Part shown: one piece after another, positions 25,401-36,890 of the stretch
Numbering within the stretch: the stretch's first letter is position 1
Layout: every line of letters begins with the position of its first letter
Source: Tamarix chinensis
Lineage: Eukaryota > Streptophyta > Magnoliopsida > Caryophyllales > Tamaricaceae
Direction: 5' to 3'
DNA: 64,000 nt
Assembly: GCA_030549775.1 (NCBI GenBank)
Contig: CM060180.1
Location: 35,375,090-35,439,089, forward strand
Notes under the pieces: generated by a model
Database searches by the model: none
The model's input: the letters and a program-made list of their open reading frames with translations, nothing else
Told to the model about the DNA's origin: nothing
Program-made: the position numbers and the translations under genes

Positions 25401-28377
25401 TAAACAACCCTAATTGAGATCATGAGTGTTGCTTGCACATATGTCCCTCATGTTGAGTTGGAAGGCCACAATAAAATGTATTTTCAGAACAAGTTGGATG
25501 AACTAATTTGAAAGGAAAAAAAAAATAACACTAACCGAGTAGTAGCTCATAGGAGGAGACTTTAGTGTTCATATAAAGAAAAACTGGATAGTTTTTGGAG
25601 TGCTTGTGGAGGCTATTAGTATGGGCTTAGGAATGAGGGAGGAATTGTGTTAACGAGTTTTGTATAGCCTTTGATTTGATAATTTTTAATAGACCGCCTT
25701 ATCACTTTTAAGAATGGTGGCTCTAAGACTCAAATAGACTACACTCTTCAACAGTTGGGTGATCGGAGTAGCTGTATGGATTGCAAGGTTCTTCCAAACC
25801 AATGTTTATCTACTAAATACAAGATGTTATCTATAAGTGTGGTGGTTAAGAAATGCAAAGATTCAGAAATCATAATTTTTGACAGGTGAAACATCGAAGT
25901 TGAGAGGGACAGGACTACCAACTTTGTGCCCAAATGTCAAAAGGTGGCATGTGGAAACAAGAAACTGATGCAAACCAGATTTGGGATGTAGTTATGGGCA
26001 TGTTATAACTATTGGAAGTAATGTGCAGGGAATCAAAAGGCAAAAAAGAGCTATGGTTGTGGAATGAGGTGGTGTGGAAGAAAATGAAGGATAACGAAAC
26101 ACCAAAGAAGAGAAGTAAACTCATATAGGAAACTATAAGTTTGCCAAGAAACATGTTAAAAAACCCCATCATTAAAGCTTGTGTTGGGGCATTTGAGGAG
26201 GTGTATCAATGATTGGACACAAAAGGACGAGAAAATAATGCATTCCAATTGGCCAAGTATAGTGAATGTGAAAAAAGGAGCCGGATAAGGTGAAGTGAAA
26301 GAGAGGTGAGTTCTTGTGAAAGAAGGTATTAAGGTAAACGTGTAACTTATTTCTACAATCTTCTCAACTCTCAATGCAATACGGGTTTGTTTCGAGGAAC
26401 TCAACAAATCAATCAGAAACCAAAACTCTAAATGTTAGATAAGTAAGAATGAAGTTGGAAACACATTGCAGAAGATGGATTCAATAAAGGTGGTAGGGCT
26501 TGACCTATAGAGCTATGGAAATTCCTACAGGCGGGACTTAAATGGTTTAAAAGGTTGTTCAATATTATTCTCAAATCTGCAGAGATGTCAGACAAATGGA
26601 GGGTTAGTACTTGGATCCCATTATCTAAGAATAACGGCGACATCCAAAGTTGTAACAACTATAGAGGTATCAAGCTACTTAACCATACTATGAAATAATG
26701 GGAGCGATTGATCGCATAAGGTTGCAGAAGATAGATACAAATCAAATAACATATTTCGCTTCATGCCCACCACAAAAGCTATTCACCTACTAAGATGTCT
26801 TATAGAATACTCTAAAGAGAAGCAAAAAGACCCGGACATGGTTTTCATAGATTTGGAAAAGGCATGTGATATAGTCTTGCAAGAAGTTTTGTGGCAGATT
26901 TTGGAAGCCAAGGGTGTTATTGATGCAGGTGATCATGGGATGTGTATGAATGAGTCATGACTAGTATGCGAACAGCAAGTGGGGATACCAAACACTTCCC
27001 AACGACTTTGGATTATATAGAGGATCTACTATGAGTCATTTCCTCAGATGAGCAAAGTAAAATATTCTAGGATGTTATGTCATGGTGCATGATTTTTGCA
27101 GAAGACATTGTTTTAGAGGATGACATTAGAGAAAGGGTTAATATCGAGCTTAAGTTAGGATAGAACAAGTGGAGTCTATGGGATCCAAATTGAGCAAGAC
27201 TAAGAGATAATATGCAAGTTATAACTTTTGAGGGACACTAATGTCCGACTCAAGAATTAAGATCAAGATAGATGTCATAACAAGTAAGAAAACTGTTAAA
27301 TTATCTTGGATGCATCATTCAAAGGGACGAAGAAAAAAAATGAAGATGTTGTTTATTGATGAAAGCTAGATGGATGAAATGGAGGGCATCTGGAACCTTT
27401 CCATTCAAACTCAAAGAAAAGTCATATCAAACCAGCTATGATCCCTGGAGCAAAATGTTGGCTAATTAGGCAAACCCGTGTTTGCAACTTGATGGTTGTG
27501 AAGATAAGGATGCTCCAATAAGCATGCAATTTGACTACAGGAGACAGAACCAAGAATAAAGTAATAACTAATAAAGGAACAAAGTACTAAAGCTAGGATT
27601 CAAGGGTCAAGACTTAGGTAGTTTGGTCAAACATCACCCAAATGTTATAGTAAGATGGACTGTAGGAAACGAAGAGACAAAACTAAGAGGGTGATTTGGC
27701 ATGATTTCAATATGAAGTTGTGGGACCAGAGGATAAGGGCAGTTAATGTTACAAGGAGACCTTCTATCTGACCCCTTCTATTATTAGGGTTTTTATAACT
27801 GTTGAGACAATATATTGATGGGTGTCGTGTATGTTATTATCACCCCATGTTGATTGGCAATATTGTTACCATAATTATTCTATTGTATATTTTGGTAATT
27901 ATTCATTCACTCGGTTATTTGGGTGTTTATGTAGTATAAACATTGCAATTTAATGTTATCTATATAATACCATTGCCGACAATACCATCATCAGTAGTAA
28001 TATTGACATTATTATTTTTCTATTTGGATATTTAATGGTCCCTATTTCTACTAACTTTTGATACTACAAGCATGTTGGTTTATACTTACTATGTTTATTC
28101 TACACTTTATCTTCTTACCTTTCCAAATTATTCTCCTCCTCCTTTAATTTTTATTTTAATCAGGTTAATTTTACTAACTCTGAGTTAATAAAGGAAGGGT
28201 GCACAGAGTAGATCACCAAACCCTAACCCTACCAATAGTGGGACTCAAATTTGATAGTTGTGGGGTTGAAAGGACTCTCGACTCAATACCTATACCATGC
28301 AAAATGTTTATGCAATTTACATCAATATTTTTTCTTTTTTTTTTAATTCTTTAAACAAAAATATCTTTATTAAGATT

Positions 28378-28408
<31 letters not shown>

Positions 28409-31400
28409 ATATACCATAATATTTTTACACTAATGTACTGATTTTCCACCGGCAAATTAATATTTCATCATTAATGTACTGATATTTCACCACTAATGTA
28501 TTCAACTTTCATCTCTAATGTATTGATATTCTACTACTAATGCATTGATCTTTTACCACTAATGTATTGATCTGTCACTAGCAAATTGATCCTTCATTAT
28601 TAATATACTAAATTTTCACCATCAAGTTGATGTTTCCCTTTTCTTCTACTTAAATTTAATTTTTTAAATCTTTTACCATTATTAAACTAATTTTTAACCA
28701 CTAATGTATTGATTTTTCACTAGAAAATTGATCTTTCCTTGTTAATATATTAATCTTTCACTAATATTATATTAAACTTCCACCTTGATATTTCACTACT
28801 AACGTAGTGATTTTTCACTAGTGAAATGATCTTCACTGTTAAAATTGGCCTTTCATCATTAATGTACCCATCTTTTATCAATAACGTCCAATCTTTCACC
28901 TGTAATTTAACTTTTCACCATTATTCTTCCTAAAACTGATCATTCACTACTCAAGTATTGATATTTTTCCCCTAATATACTAATATTTAACCCCTAATGT
29001 GCTGATTTTTTACCGACAAATTGATCTTTTACCATTATTTTGCTTGAAATTAATCTTTTACAGCTGATATTTTTCACCAGCGAATTGATATTTCTCTATT
29101 CTTCTACTTAAAACTAGTATTTCGCCACTAATGTACTGATCTTTTATCGACAAGATGATATTTCACCATTGTTCTAATAATAAGACATGACAAACGTGAC
29201 ATAATATTTATCATTTGTCATACTCTAATAATAAGACACTGCAATCATAGTCATTACAGTCATGACTATGATTTTATTACCTTTACTTGAACTCAACTCG
29301 TGAGTTGTAAGGGCAGAGATGCTTATCAAAGAGGAGAAAATGGGTGAACTATTATATTATATAATAGGATAATACACCAAATATACTCCTATTTTTAAAT
29401 ATAATGCACCATATACCTTTGGTCAAATTATTCCTCCTTTCTAAAGCCAGATGATAATAAAAATTAGATAAACCTATTCTATCACCTAAAATAGACAATA
29501 ATAACAAAACGTGCAAATTTTTTTATCTCTTTAATAGCAACTTCCCCCCCCCCTCTTACTATGAACTTTTTTCTATATTGATATGGTTATTAATAAATAA
29601 AAAAACCATAATTAGTATCTTTTTAACTATTATATATTTCAAATTTCAATGATATGAATTCTGGCACAACTTTAGTTTTAACAAAATTCTTTAGAAGATA
29701 GGAAATGAAAAATAAATGAAACTACATAAAATTTTACCTTTAACCACACAATTGATACACACTTATTTGTCCAATTAAAAAGGCAAATCACAGATATAGT
29801 ACCATTTTTAATCAATATCTAACAAAGAAGGAAAAATACTACAATCTTAACTTGCAAACCCTAGCCTCCACAAATCTGAGTCAACAAAACTAAACATCTC
29901 TTTTTCCAGGAGTGGTTGATGATCTTTGATGTACCTAATGCTATCTCTTTCAAAATCTTCTTTTGTTTGCATACCCCGCTCCACTTTATCAATCTTTTCT
30001 TCGGTTTGAACAAGCTTTTTTCTCTATGAGACCCACCGCTAAGGGCTTCCCTTTCTCGCTGATTGATGATTTCCTTTTGGTAATCAGAACCTCTCATCAA
30101 TGCCCTTCATCCTTGGCTGCCGCTACAAGCTGCCATTTCAGTTCTATAATGAAATAATCAATGGAAGCTCATATCTGATATATAGAGTTCCTTAATAGAT
30201 GGAGTGAAAAGAATTATTAAGTTAGAAGAAACAGAATTTTAGAAGGAAAGGGTAAATTAGTAAGGTGTTTAGCTTTCAGGCAATCCATATTTTCTGAAAA
30301 AGACCGTAACAGAGATGAGGGAAGGAGATTTATGGGGTTGGATCGCTCTTTCAAGAAACGAAAAGCAGTTAAGCTTTTAAATTTTCACTACAAATTATAG
30401 TGATTTACTGTTGTTGACCATGAAATTATGTGGGAATGTTGTCACCATTTTCTTATGCGTTTTGGTGAAGAAAAGCTCTCCATGTTGACTAAAAGTATAA
30501 TAATGGTGGATTAAGGTTGAGGAAGAATGAGCATGGAGGGCTGAAAATGTTGGTCGTGGAGAGTAGCATTTTCAATTATTTTTATTTCTTGGCTTGTTAT
30601 GTAAAGAAATAAGGGTATTTCGGTAAATTCATAATAGAATACCATTTAAGATTAAGGCAGTTAACTGGCACATCATGTTGATTTACGGAAAAACTAACGG
30701 AAGGGTAATAAATGCATAAAAATTGAAACACAGATGTATTTAATACAATGAAAGTTTGACTGGGAGTATACGGTGCATTATGCTTAAATCTAGGGGTATA
30801 AAGTGCATTATCCAAAATAATCCCTGCTTGTGACAACTCAAGGATTGGCAGCATTTGTCTCTTTTATGTTCTGAGCATGCTCCTCTCAGAAGCCATCTTT
30901 TCTAATTATTTTATACATAGAACTTAATTTCTAGTCTGCAGACTGAAAAAAGGCAGAGGAGTAAGAGTAAAAAATATTATACTTCTACCTGATACATATG
31001 AACTTGCATGCTAGTTAGATCATTCATGTTAATCTTTTGCATAGAAAAGCTAAATCTTCTGGCGTCTATTTACCCATTGAACTTCATCACAGATGTTTTG
31101 GAATTCAGCCATCATATCCATAGAAACCAGTTTGCAAGTAATATTATTAGTGGATGAATTCGGAAAATGGGATAGCTTGGCTAAAGTAATAGATATGTCA
31201 TATGTCGCTTTTATGAACATACTTGAGGCAAGTCAGATTATTTTATAATACCCCTCTGTTCCAAAAGTGAAGTTATTTTAGGATTTGGTTTTTGTTTAAA
31301 AAAAAAAATCATTTTAAAAAAATCAATGCCCAATTTCCACTTTTATCCATACCTTTTCTCTTTCATTATTTATACATTAATTGTTCCATTGTTTGAAGGG

Positions 31401-33266
31401 TATAAACATAATATCAAGGTTTGTTTTATTAGCTCCTTAATAAGTGTGCAAATTGCTAAATTGCATTCCTTTTTGAAACAGAGGGAGTAGATTTCTATGA
31501 GCTCTCTAGATGAATTAGCCAACAATATGAGATTCTGAACATTGTTGTTCCCTTATGCTCAGCTAGACATCTGAATTTTTGAAGAAAGAAAACAACAATA
31601 CTATCAGAGCTATCTGACAGATAACAAGAAAGAGAAAGGAACAAGGATACATGCAGCAATATAGATGCCATGAGAATCAGCAAGCAGGCAGACTCATCAT
31701 TGATGAAGAGGATAGGGAAAAAAAATCATATCTAAGAGTAAGAAGAAACCTTTGCAATAACCTACCATACAAAGTAGAAAATCTGGTAGGAAGTAGTAAA
31801 CACTAATAATGAATAAGGCTACCAGTACAACAAATTACTGGCATGTACTATTCCATGATTGCAAGTAAGTGTTGCATAGCTGAGACAACTACGCTGCACA
31901 GCATAAACACATTATTTGCACCAAGAGAGCCAACACAAAATATTTACATCACAGTAACAAATACACAAATTCAAATTTATACGAAAGCATTTCAGTAAGG
32001 CCTTATCACACAAGAACACTGACAGGTGAAATGACCAGCACTACAGAGGACATTTCTGATAAAAGAAAGGAAAAAGAAAAGTAAGAACCCATTACGAACA
32101 CCATCAATAACACATCTCCCAAGTCTCCCAATTGCACAACATGCATATGCATTGTAATTGAATCCTGGACAGCACTTAAAATGAATCTTACCAGAGAAGC
32201 AGTCTCTCAATCTTATTTATTTGCATAATTTGGGAATGCGCATAGATTTAGAAATCAGTAAAGAATCACAATGACTGGGAATCAAATAATACCCTCTAAG
32301 GCCTCTACCCACAAAATCCAAATTTGTCTATGGCAATTATTACAATTATTAATGCTTTCAGAATAAGAGTAGCAGCTCATTTGACATATTAAAATAAAAG
32401 GTATATTGGGAAGTCATATATCTTTCATACTAGCACTAGCAAAAATTAGGGCCAACCCCGTAAAGAGAGCAAACGAGATAGGACTAAGGGAATGTAGATA
32501 AATGGAATATCGTATATAACAAAAGGAAGAAACACAATAAAAGCACAAAGGGCCAATGTCTTAATCTAATATTGCTGATCTGGTTAATACTAGAGACATG
32601 ATTTCTTTTTTTATTATTTTTTGCTAGTATTATCTAATTTGAAAATAAGGTGAAGAAAAAGGACCCAAAGTATACAAACAAACATATAATAATATCATGA
32701 TACCTAGCACTAAAAAAAATATGACATTGAGGAAAGGAAACTGCAAAGGGCAACAAAAGATAATTCAAGGAATTCAGAAACAATTTTTCCTGACAGAATT
32801 TCAAGTATTTTTCAAATTCAGAAGAGAAGGGCGGGGGAATGCTCCTAATTCACCATTGATGCAGATGCAGATGTCACAGGAAAAATAGCGAACATTCTGG
32901 AAACATTTAATTACTAGGCCGTAACGCAATGATTGCCGTATGGAATTCTACCTAACTCGAGAACACATCCAAAAACCCTAAATTGAAGACAACAGCACAA
33001 ATTGACGAAAATCCAGCAAAAACACACACGAAAGAAGTAAACTGAAACCAAACCGAGAATCCGAAGGTCAAAATTCCGTCACAATTTGAGCGAAATGTAA
33101 AATTTAATTAAGCTAATCATAATAGAGTCCGAATAATAAAAAGGGAAAAAAAATCAGGACTCACCTTTTTCTTCCAACCTTCAGGAGCAGGGAGCTCGAC
33201 GGAGACCACTTCTTCTTGAGCAGAAGCAGAAGCAGCAACATCGCTGTTTTCAGCTGTACTAGCCAT
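19434..33266 (-). CDS. MBD10/MBD11: Methyl-CpG-binding-domain protein, MBD10/11-like, with a 12.9 kb intron
   Basis: Coding exon 1 is 33266-33165 (34 codons, starting MASTAENSD and ending PAPEGWKKK before GTGAGT). Coding exon 2 is 20294-19434 (286 codons plus stop) after an acceptor ending TGTGTGCAG. Both junctions are phase 0, giving 320 residues. The MBD fold spans about residues 24-88 ([11 protein letters not shown] joined to [56 protein letters not shown]). It is followed by a KKRVK nuclear signal (109-113) and a long acidic, Lys/Glu-rich, probably disordered tail. This is the layout of plant class III MBD proteins. In Arabidopsis MBD10 acts in rRNA gene silencing, and this class is reported not to bind methyl-CpG strongly in vitro. 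A 5' UTR intron is likely (donor GTAAGT near 33442, acceptor near 33275). The coding intron 33164-20295 is filled with transposons. Confidence 0.88.
21500..22460 (+). pseudogene. L1-type LINE endonuclease fragment in the MBD intron
   Basis: The plus-strand frames give [18 protein letters not shown] (the GDFN/L..EK block of an AP-type endonuclease), then [16 protein letters not shown] and [13 protein letters not shown], which contains the SDH catalytic motif. [12 protein letters not shown] and the following residues match the linker to the polymerase domain. The upstream frame at 21852-22058 supplies the preceding strands. Stops and frameshifts separate the pieces. The polymerase domain is absent. 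The ends are approximate and no target duplication was found. Confidence 0.75.
22754..23593 (+). mobile_element. 5'-truncated L1 LINE tail with poly(A), split by a hAT
   Basis: The target duplication TTGAGCTGATA occurs at 22743-22753 and 23594-23604, and the insert ends in a run of ten A at 23584-23593. Deleting the hAT (22782-23361) and one 8-bp target copy leaves a continuous frame: [18 protein letters not shown], the zinc-binding region at the C terminus of plant L1 ORF2, then a stop and a short 3' UTR. The insert is only about 250 bp of LINE, a typical dead-on-arrival copy. Confidence 0.9.
22782..23361. mobile_element. Non-autonomous hAT element nested in the L1 tail
   Basis: It is flanked by CTTACATT on both sides (22774-22781 and 23362-23369), a perfect 8-bp duplication. 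Inverted ends are CATCCAATTAAATAGCGGTC and CAAGCAATTAAATAGCGGTC (18 of 20 match). Interior motifs (ATAAATCGGC, CGCGACGC) are repeated in both orientations near the ends. It encodes no protein. Confidence 0.92.
23640..24290. mobile_element. Decayed hAT-type MITE debris
   Basis: Degenerate inverted words (CGAGCTCGAGC, AAGCTTGAGC, GGCTTGTTTGGGC and their complements) resemble hAT MITEs of the GAGCTCG type. The right edge GGCTCAACTCAACTCATTTA resembles the end of the MITE at 16047-16319. No clean termini or target duplication were found; possibly two elements overlap. Confidence 0.45.
24300..25395. other. Intron sequence, no supported feature
   Basis: AT-rich sequence with a short AGATC tandem (about 24899-24916). 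No coding or repeat structure could be supported. Confidence 0.5.
25395..27800 (+). pseudogene. RTE-clade LINE remnant (endonuclease and reverse transcriptase)
   Basis: Endonuclease-like remnants run from about 25440 to 25960 in shifting frames. The reverse transcriptase is clear: [20 protein letters not shown] then RGIKLL (about 26600-26680), and [20 protein letters not shown] then [20 protein letters not shown] (26780-26900). These match the NYRGI.LL and [15 protein letters not shown] motifs of plant RTE elements. The D of the first catalytic block (FIDLEKA) survives; the later ADD box (about 27100, AEDIV) is altered. Many stops. It lies in sense orientation to the window but antisense to the MBD gene. 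No target duplication was identified. Confidence 0.8.
28387..28413. repeat. (AT)n microsatellite
   Basis: A run of about 13 AT units next to the minisatellite. Confidence 0.9.
28420..29180. repeat. Degenerate minisatellite, unit about 20-30 bp
   Basis: The word CACTAATGTATTGAT followed by a T-rich CTTTCAC or ATTTCAC recurs more than twenty times, with alternating TCACTAGCAAATTGATC variants, over about 750 bp. The units vary in length and sequence, so it is old. It sits just 3' of the RTE LINE and might belong to its tail or be independent. Confidence 0.75.
29367..30813. mobile_element. TIR transposon of about 1.4 kb, MULE-like
   Basis: Inverted ends start GGATAATACACCAAATATAC and GGATAATGCACTTTATACCC and stay similar for about 60 bp (both reach ATAATGCACC.TATAC). 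The flanks TATATAATA and AAAATAATC agree at 6 of 9 positions, which could be an eroded 9-bp duplication. The long TIR and length suit a Mutator-like element. Inside, 29861-30160 is less AT-rich and holds a 79-codon minus-strand frame ([18 protein letters not shown]...) with no family I recognise, possibly a captured fragment. Confidence 0.6.
31251..31487. mobile_element. Stowaway (Tc1/mariner) MITE, 237 bp
   Basis: It begins CCCCTCTGTTCCAAAAGTGA and ends with the inverse AACAGAGGGAG. TA dinucleotides flank both sides. This is the plant Stowaway signature (CTCCCTCYGT). Confidence 0.9.
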
Positions 33267-33530
33267 GTTCAACTCTGAATCCAGCCATTACAAAGAGAGG
33301 GAGAAAACGCCCAAAAAAAATGATTCGCATCAAAAAGGGGGAAATCCCAAAAATACAAAAGAAAAAAGAAAACTACATGAAAAACACGGTGAGAGAAATA
33401 ATCTTCAATACCTGAATTTCTGTATGGTAATGTTACTTACCCTTTTGCTGTTGCTGCAAAATCAGGTACGCGAAACAGAAGAAGGCAGAGAGAGAGAGAG
33501 AGAGACAGACGAAGAGACTGTTGTATAGTA
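33267..33530 (-). promoter_or_regulatory. 5' UTR region of the MBD gene with an AG/CT tract
   Basis: On the minus strand a CT dinucleotide run (33489-33506) precedes CAGCAACAGCAAAAGG and a GTAAGT donor near 33442. A plausible acceptor near 33275 would remove a roughly 165-bp leader intron before the ATG. CT-rich leaders are common in plant genes. The transcription start is not resolved. The remaining stretch to 33860 is AT-rich upstream DNA without a recognised motif. Confidence 0.5.
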
Positions 33531-33860
33531 ATTTACTAATTTATAAAGGTAGTTGGAAGCTCACGTTAGTTGAGTATTTTCGGTCAGGCTTGTATTGGAT
33601 TATTTATTTTCCGTAACTGAAAAAGCTTAATACCCTCCTATTATTTTCTTACTCCTCCCTATATTACTTTTAATTTCCACTTTATTTGTTGGGTACTACT
33701 ACTTCTCACTTACTGATATCTCAGTCCCATAAATAAACGTACCTGTTATTTAAAAAATAAGTATTTATTATGCAGAAAATATTTACACAATAAATGCCTA
33801 TTTTACTTATGTCGGTGCGCAGTATTACTTGACCCTCCTCTGTCATCTCTTTCTTACTCT

Positions 33861-34330
33861 CAGGGATGGCAACGGGGCGGGTCGGGGACGGGGACCCCAT
33901 CCCCATCCCCGAACCCGATAAGGAAAATAATCTCCGAACCCGACCCGATTCCCGATCTATTTTTAATCCCCGATTTATTCCCCATTCATAAAACCCGACC
34001 CGATCCCCGAAACCCGACTTTATACCCGATCCCCGATCTCATCCCCGATCCTCAAACTATTTTTTCATATTATATTTTTAATTTATATTCTATAAAAAAA
34101 TTATATATTATATATATATATATATAATTATATAAAAATATATATATAAAAAAATTTCGGGGCGGGTTCGGGGACGGGGACCCCAAACCCGTCCCCGCCC
34201 CGTCCCCGAAAAAATCCCCGTTAAGAATCCCCGAACCCGAACCCGATCCCCGAATTCTCTCCCCGAACCCGAACCCGAACGGGGAATCCCCGACGGGGCC
34301 CCGAACCCGCGGGGAAAATTGCCATCCCTA
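33861..34330. mobile_element. Young hAT MITE, 470 bp, upstream of the MBD gene
   Basis: The ends CAGGGATGGCAAC and TAGGGATGGCAAT (inverted) are flanked by a perfect 8-bp duplication CTTACTCT (33853-33860 and 34331-34338). The interior is built of GGGGACGGGGACC / GGTCCCCGTCCCC arms around an AT-rich core. It lies about 600 bp 5' of the MBD start codon and directly beside the putative leader of the PMD gene. Confidence 0.93.
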
Positions 34331-34519
34331 CTTACTCTCTCCCTATCTTCTCTCTATTTTTCTCTCAAAATTCAGTCCAAAGTCTCCCTCCCCGAGAAGA
34401 AATTTCAAGCAACCGAAGGTAAGTATCGTATTTTATTTTTAATTTTTAATTTATAATATATAATTATAATAATTTGTTTATTAGATTTAGTAAATTTTTT
34501 ATTTTATTAAGTAGATCTG

Positions 34520-34735
34520 GTAGGTTTCGGCGCATTAGACCGAAATCCGGGGCGGATTTCGGCGAAGCTGACCGAAGGATGGGGGGAGTTTCGGCAAAAT
34601 CAACCGAAAGGGAGGAGGGATTTCGGCTAATTTTGCCGATGTAAGGCATGAGATTCGGTAGAATCGACCGAAGGGAAAGCTTAGTTTCGGCTATTTTTGC
34701 CGATGTGAGGGTCTGGGTTCGACAACTCCTGCCGA
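34520..34735. repeat. Left subterminal palindromic array of the MULE
   Basis: About seven units of TTTCGGC-N8-ACCGAAG or GCCGATG, spaced about 30-37 bp, inside the PMD leader intron. The same unit forms the right array. Likely transposase binding sites, by analogy with other plant transposons. Confidence 0.75.
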
Positions 34736-34799
34736 TTCCTGGGACGGATTGGATTAGGGTTCCCGTTAATTATATATAATAATTTAATTTAATTTAATA

Positions 34800-35760
34800 A
34801 TATATTTAGATTATGGTTAATTGATTATATTTAGGATGTAAAATTATATATAATAATTATAATTTATTAATAATATTAATTGTACTCCAATATTCTAATT
34901 AAATATAGATTTGGTAAATTATATCTTTATTGTATAGTTTTGGTTATTTGTAGGATATATAATTATATATATTAATTATAGTTTATTAATTATATTGATT
35001 ATGCACTAATATTTTAACTAAATATAGGTTCGATAAATTATCTCTCTATTGTAGGGTATTGGCTATATTTTGGATATGTAATTATTTATATTAATTATGT
35101 TTTATTAATTATAATAATTATGTTGTCATAATTTAATTAAATATAGATTTGGTAAATGATCTCTCTATTGTAGGGTATTGGCTATATATTTGATTTGTAA
35201 TTAAATGTACTAATTATGGTTTTTTAATTATATTAATTATGCTGTCATAATTTAATTAAAGATATGTTCGCATGTACTATCTTAATGATTATAATTATAT
35301 TTATTAATAATAATTTGTTAATTATTAATTATGTTAATAATATATTTTGATTATGGTTAATTGATTAATTTTAGAAAAAATATATTTTTAGATTTATTAT
35401 ACTCTAATATTTGAATTAAATATAGGTTTTAGTAAATTGTTTTTCTATTATAGGATTTTGGTTATTTTTAGGATGTAAAATTATATATATTGAATATAGT
35501 TTATTAATAATATTAATTTTACTCGAATATTGTAATGAAATATGGGTTTGGTAAATTATATCTGTATGCTATAGTTTTAGTTATTTGTAGGATATATAAT
35601 TATATATATTAATTATGGTTTATTAATTATATTGAATATGCACTAATATTTTAACTAAATATAGATTCGGTAAATGAACTCTCTATTCTAGGGTATTGGC
35701 TATATCTTTGAAGTGTAATTTGTATATATTAATTAAGGTATATTAATGATATATGTTAAT
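34800..35760. repeat. Tandem repeat of about 120 bp in the PMD leader intron
   Basis: The word AAATATAGRTTYGGTAAAT recurs at about 34901, 35020, 35140, 35419, 35538 and 35658 (a decayed unit near 35259). Each is followed by TATTGTAGGGTATTGGCTAT-like and TATTAATTATGNTTTATTAA-like blocks. Unit spacing is 118-120 bp. At least seven units can be traced. Confidence 0.8.
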
Positions 35761-36714
35761 TAAAGATTTTAATTATGGTTAAGTTGATTAAATTTGTTTA
35801 TTATGTTTATAGATTTGTTAATACGTTTTTAATTATGTTATTGTATTATTTATATATGATTAGATGTTTATTAGATTTAATTATATTTTCATTGAATATG
35901 TTAAATATTATTATGTGATAGGGATTATTGGTGAATGTTTTTAATTATATTGATAGGATAATAGGTTAGATTTGTTTAATATTTTTGTTAAATGTATTTA
36001 TAATAGATAAAATATGTTTATATTTGAATTATATTTAATTATGTTGCTAATTTGTATGGAATATATTTGGATAATTCTGGTTGGATTATTGAAAAAATAG
36101 ATGAGGACATACCATAATTAAGTATACTTTAGTTGTTATATTATACTAAACTCCTACTAGTAAGTAATACAAATATTATTGATATATTTAATGAATAAAG
36201 TAGAGGATTAATGTAAAGAGATTGTATTTGACTTATATGGTTGGGTATACAGATCTCTTTGGCTATCATAATATGAGTTGATATTTATTAATGATATTAA
36301 TTTCATGTATGTAATTAGGTTTTATTTATGTTATCACGTATTACCTTCAATTCATATACATAATTAAAAATGACTTTATACATTTATTATTGAAATTCAG
36401 ATGAGTCGCAGACCAGACAATGTAGTAGATAGAACCGATGGTCGGCATGTGACTACTTCTGCACGACGTAACAGAACTGGTACTGAGCTACCTGCGCCGA
36501 TGGCTCATTTGAGAAATTTCGGCATGAGTATTACCAAAGGATTACGACGATCTAAGAAATCTGGAGAACAAGAACCGGAAGAAGCATCAGAACAACGAGA
36601 ATATGCAGAAGTTCGTGAAGAACCATCGTCTAGTCAACAAGGTCATAAATTTCCATCATTTACAGACTATGCAGGTCGTCCATCATTTGTGGTTGATGTT
36701 GGTACTGCGGGGTT

Positions 36715-36890
36715 TGGAGGTTTGGGGGCAGGAGATCCGGGGTTTGGAGGTTTGGGGGTTAGAGGTTCTGGGGTTGGAGGTTCTGGGTATGAAGGTTCTG
36801 GGGTTAGAGGTTCTGGGTATGGAGGTTACGCGGTTGGAGGTTCTAGGGTTGGAGAATCTGGGTATCGAGGTTCTGGGGTTAGAGGTTTTG
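36715..36890 (+). repeat. In-frame GGTTCTGGG coding repeat
   Basis: Short G-rich units such as GGTTCTGGGGTTAGA alternate with GGTTCTGGGTATGGA and encode Gly-Ser-Gly-X steps in PMD exon 1. A GAG run (about 36985-37032) encoding Glu follows. Confidence 0.9.

Larger units (their letters stand above)
20295..33164 (-). other. Giant intron of the MBD gene
   Basis: A single intron of 12,870 bp. Known contents are listed separately: L1 fragments, a hAT in an L1 tail, decayed hAT debris, an RTE LINE, an AT microsatellite, a minisatellite, a TIR element and a Stowaway MITE. The flanking parts 20295-21500 and 31490-33164 show no gene or clear repeat. Confidence 0.85.

Noticed and set aside
29861..30100. 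Independent host gene in the MBD intron
   Set aside because: 79 codons, unrecognised, inside a TIR element; no splice or promoter support.
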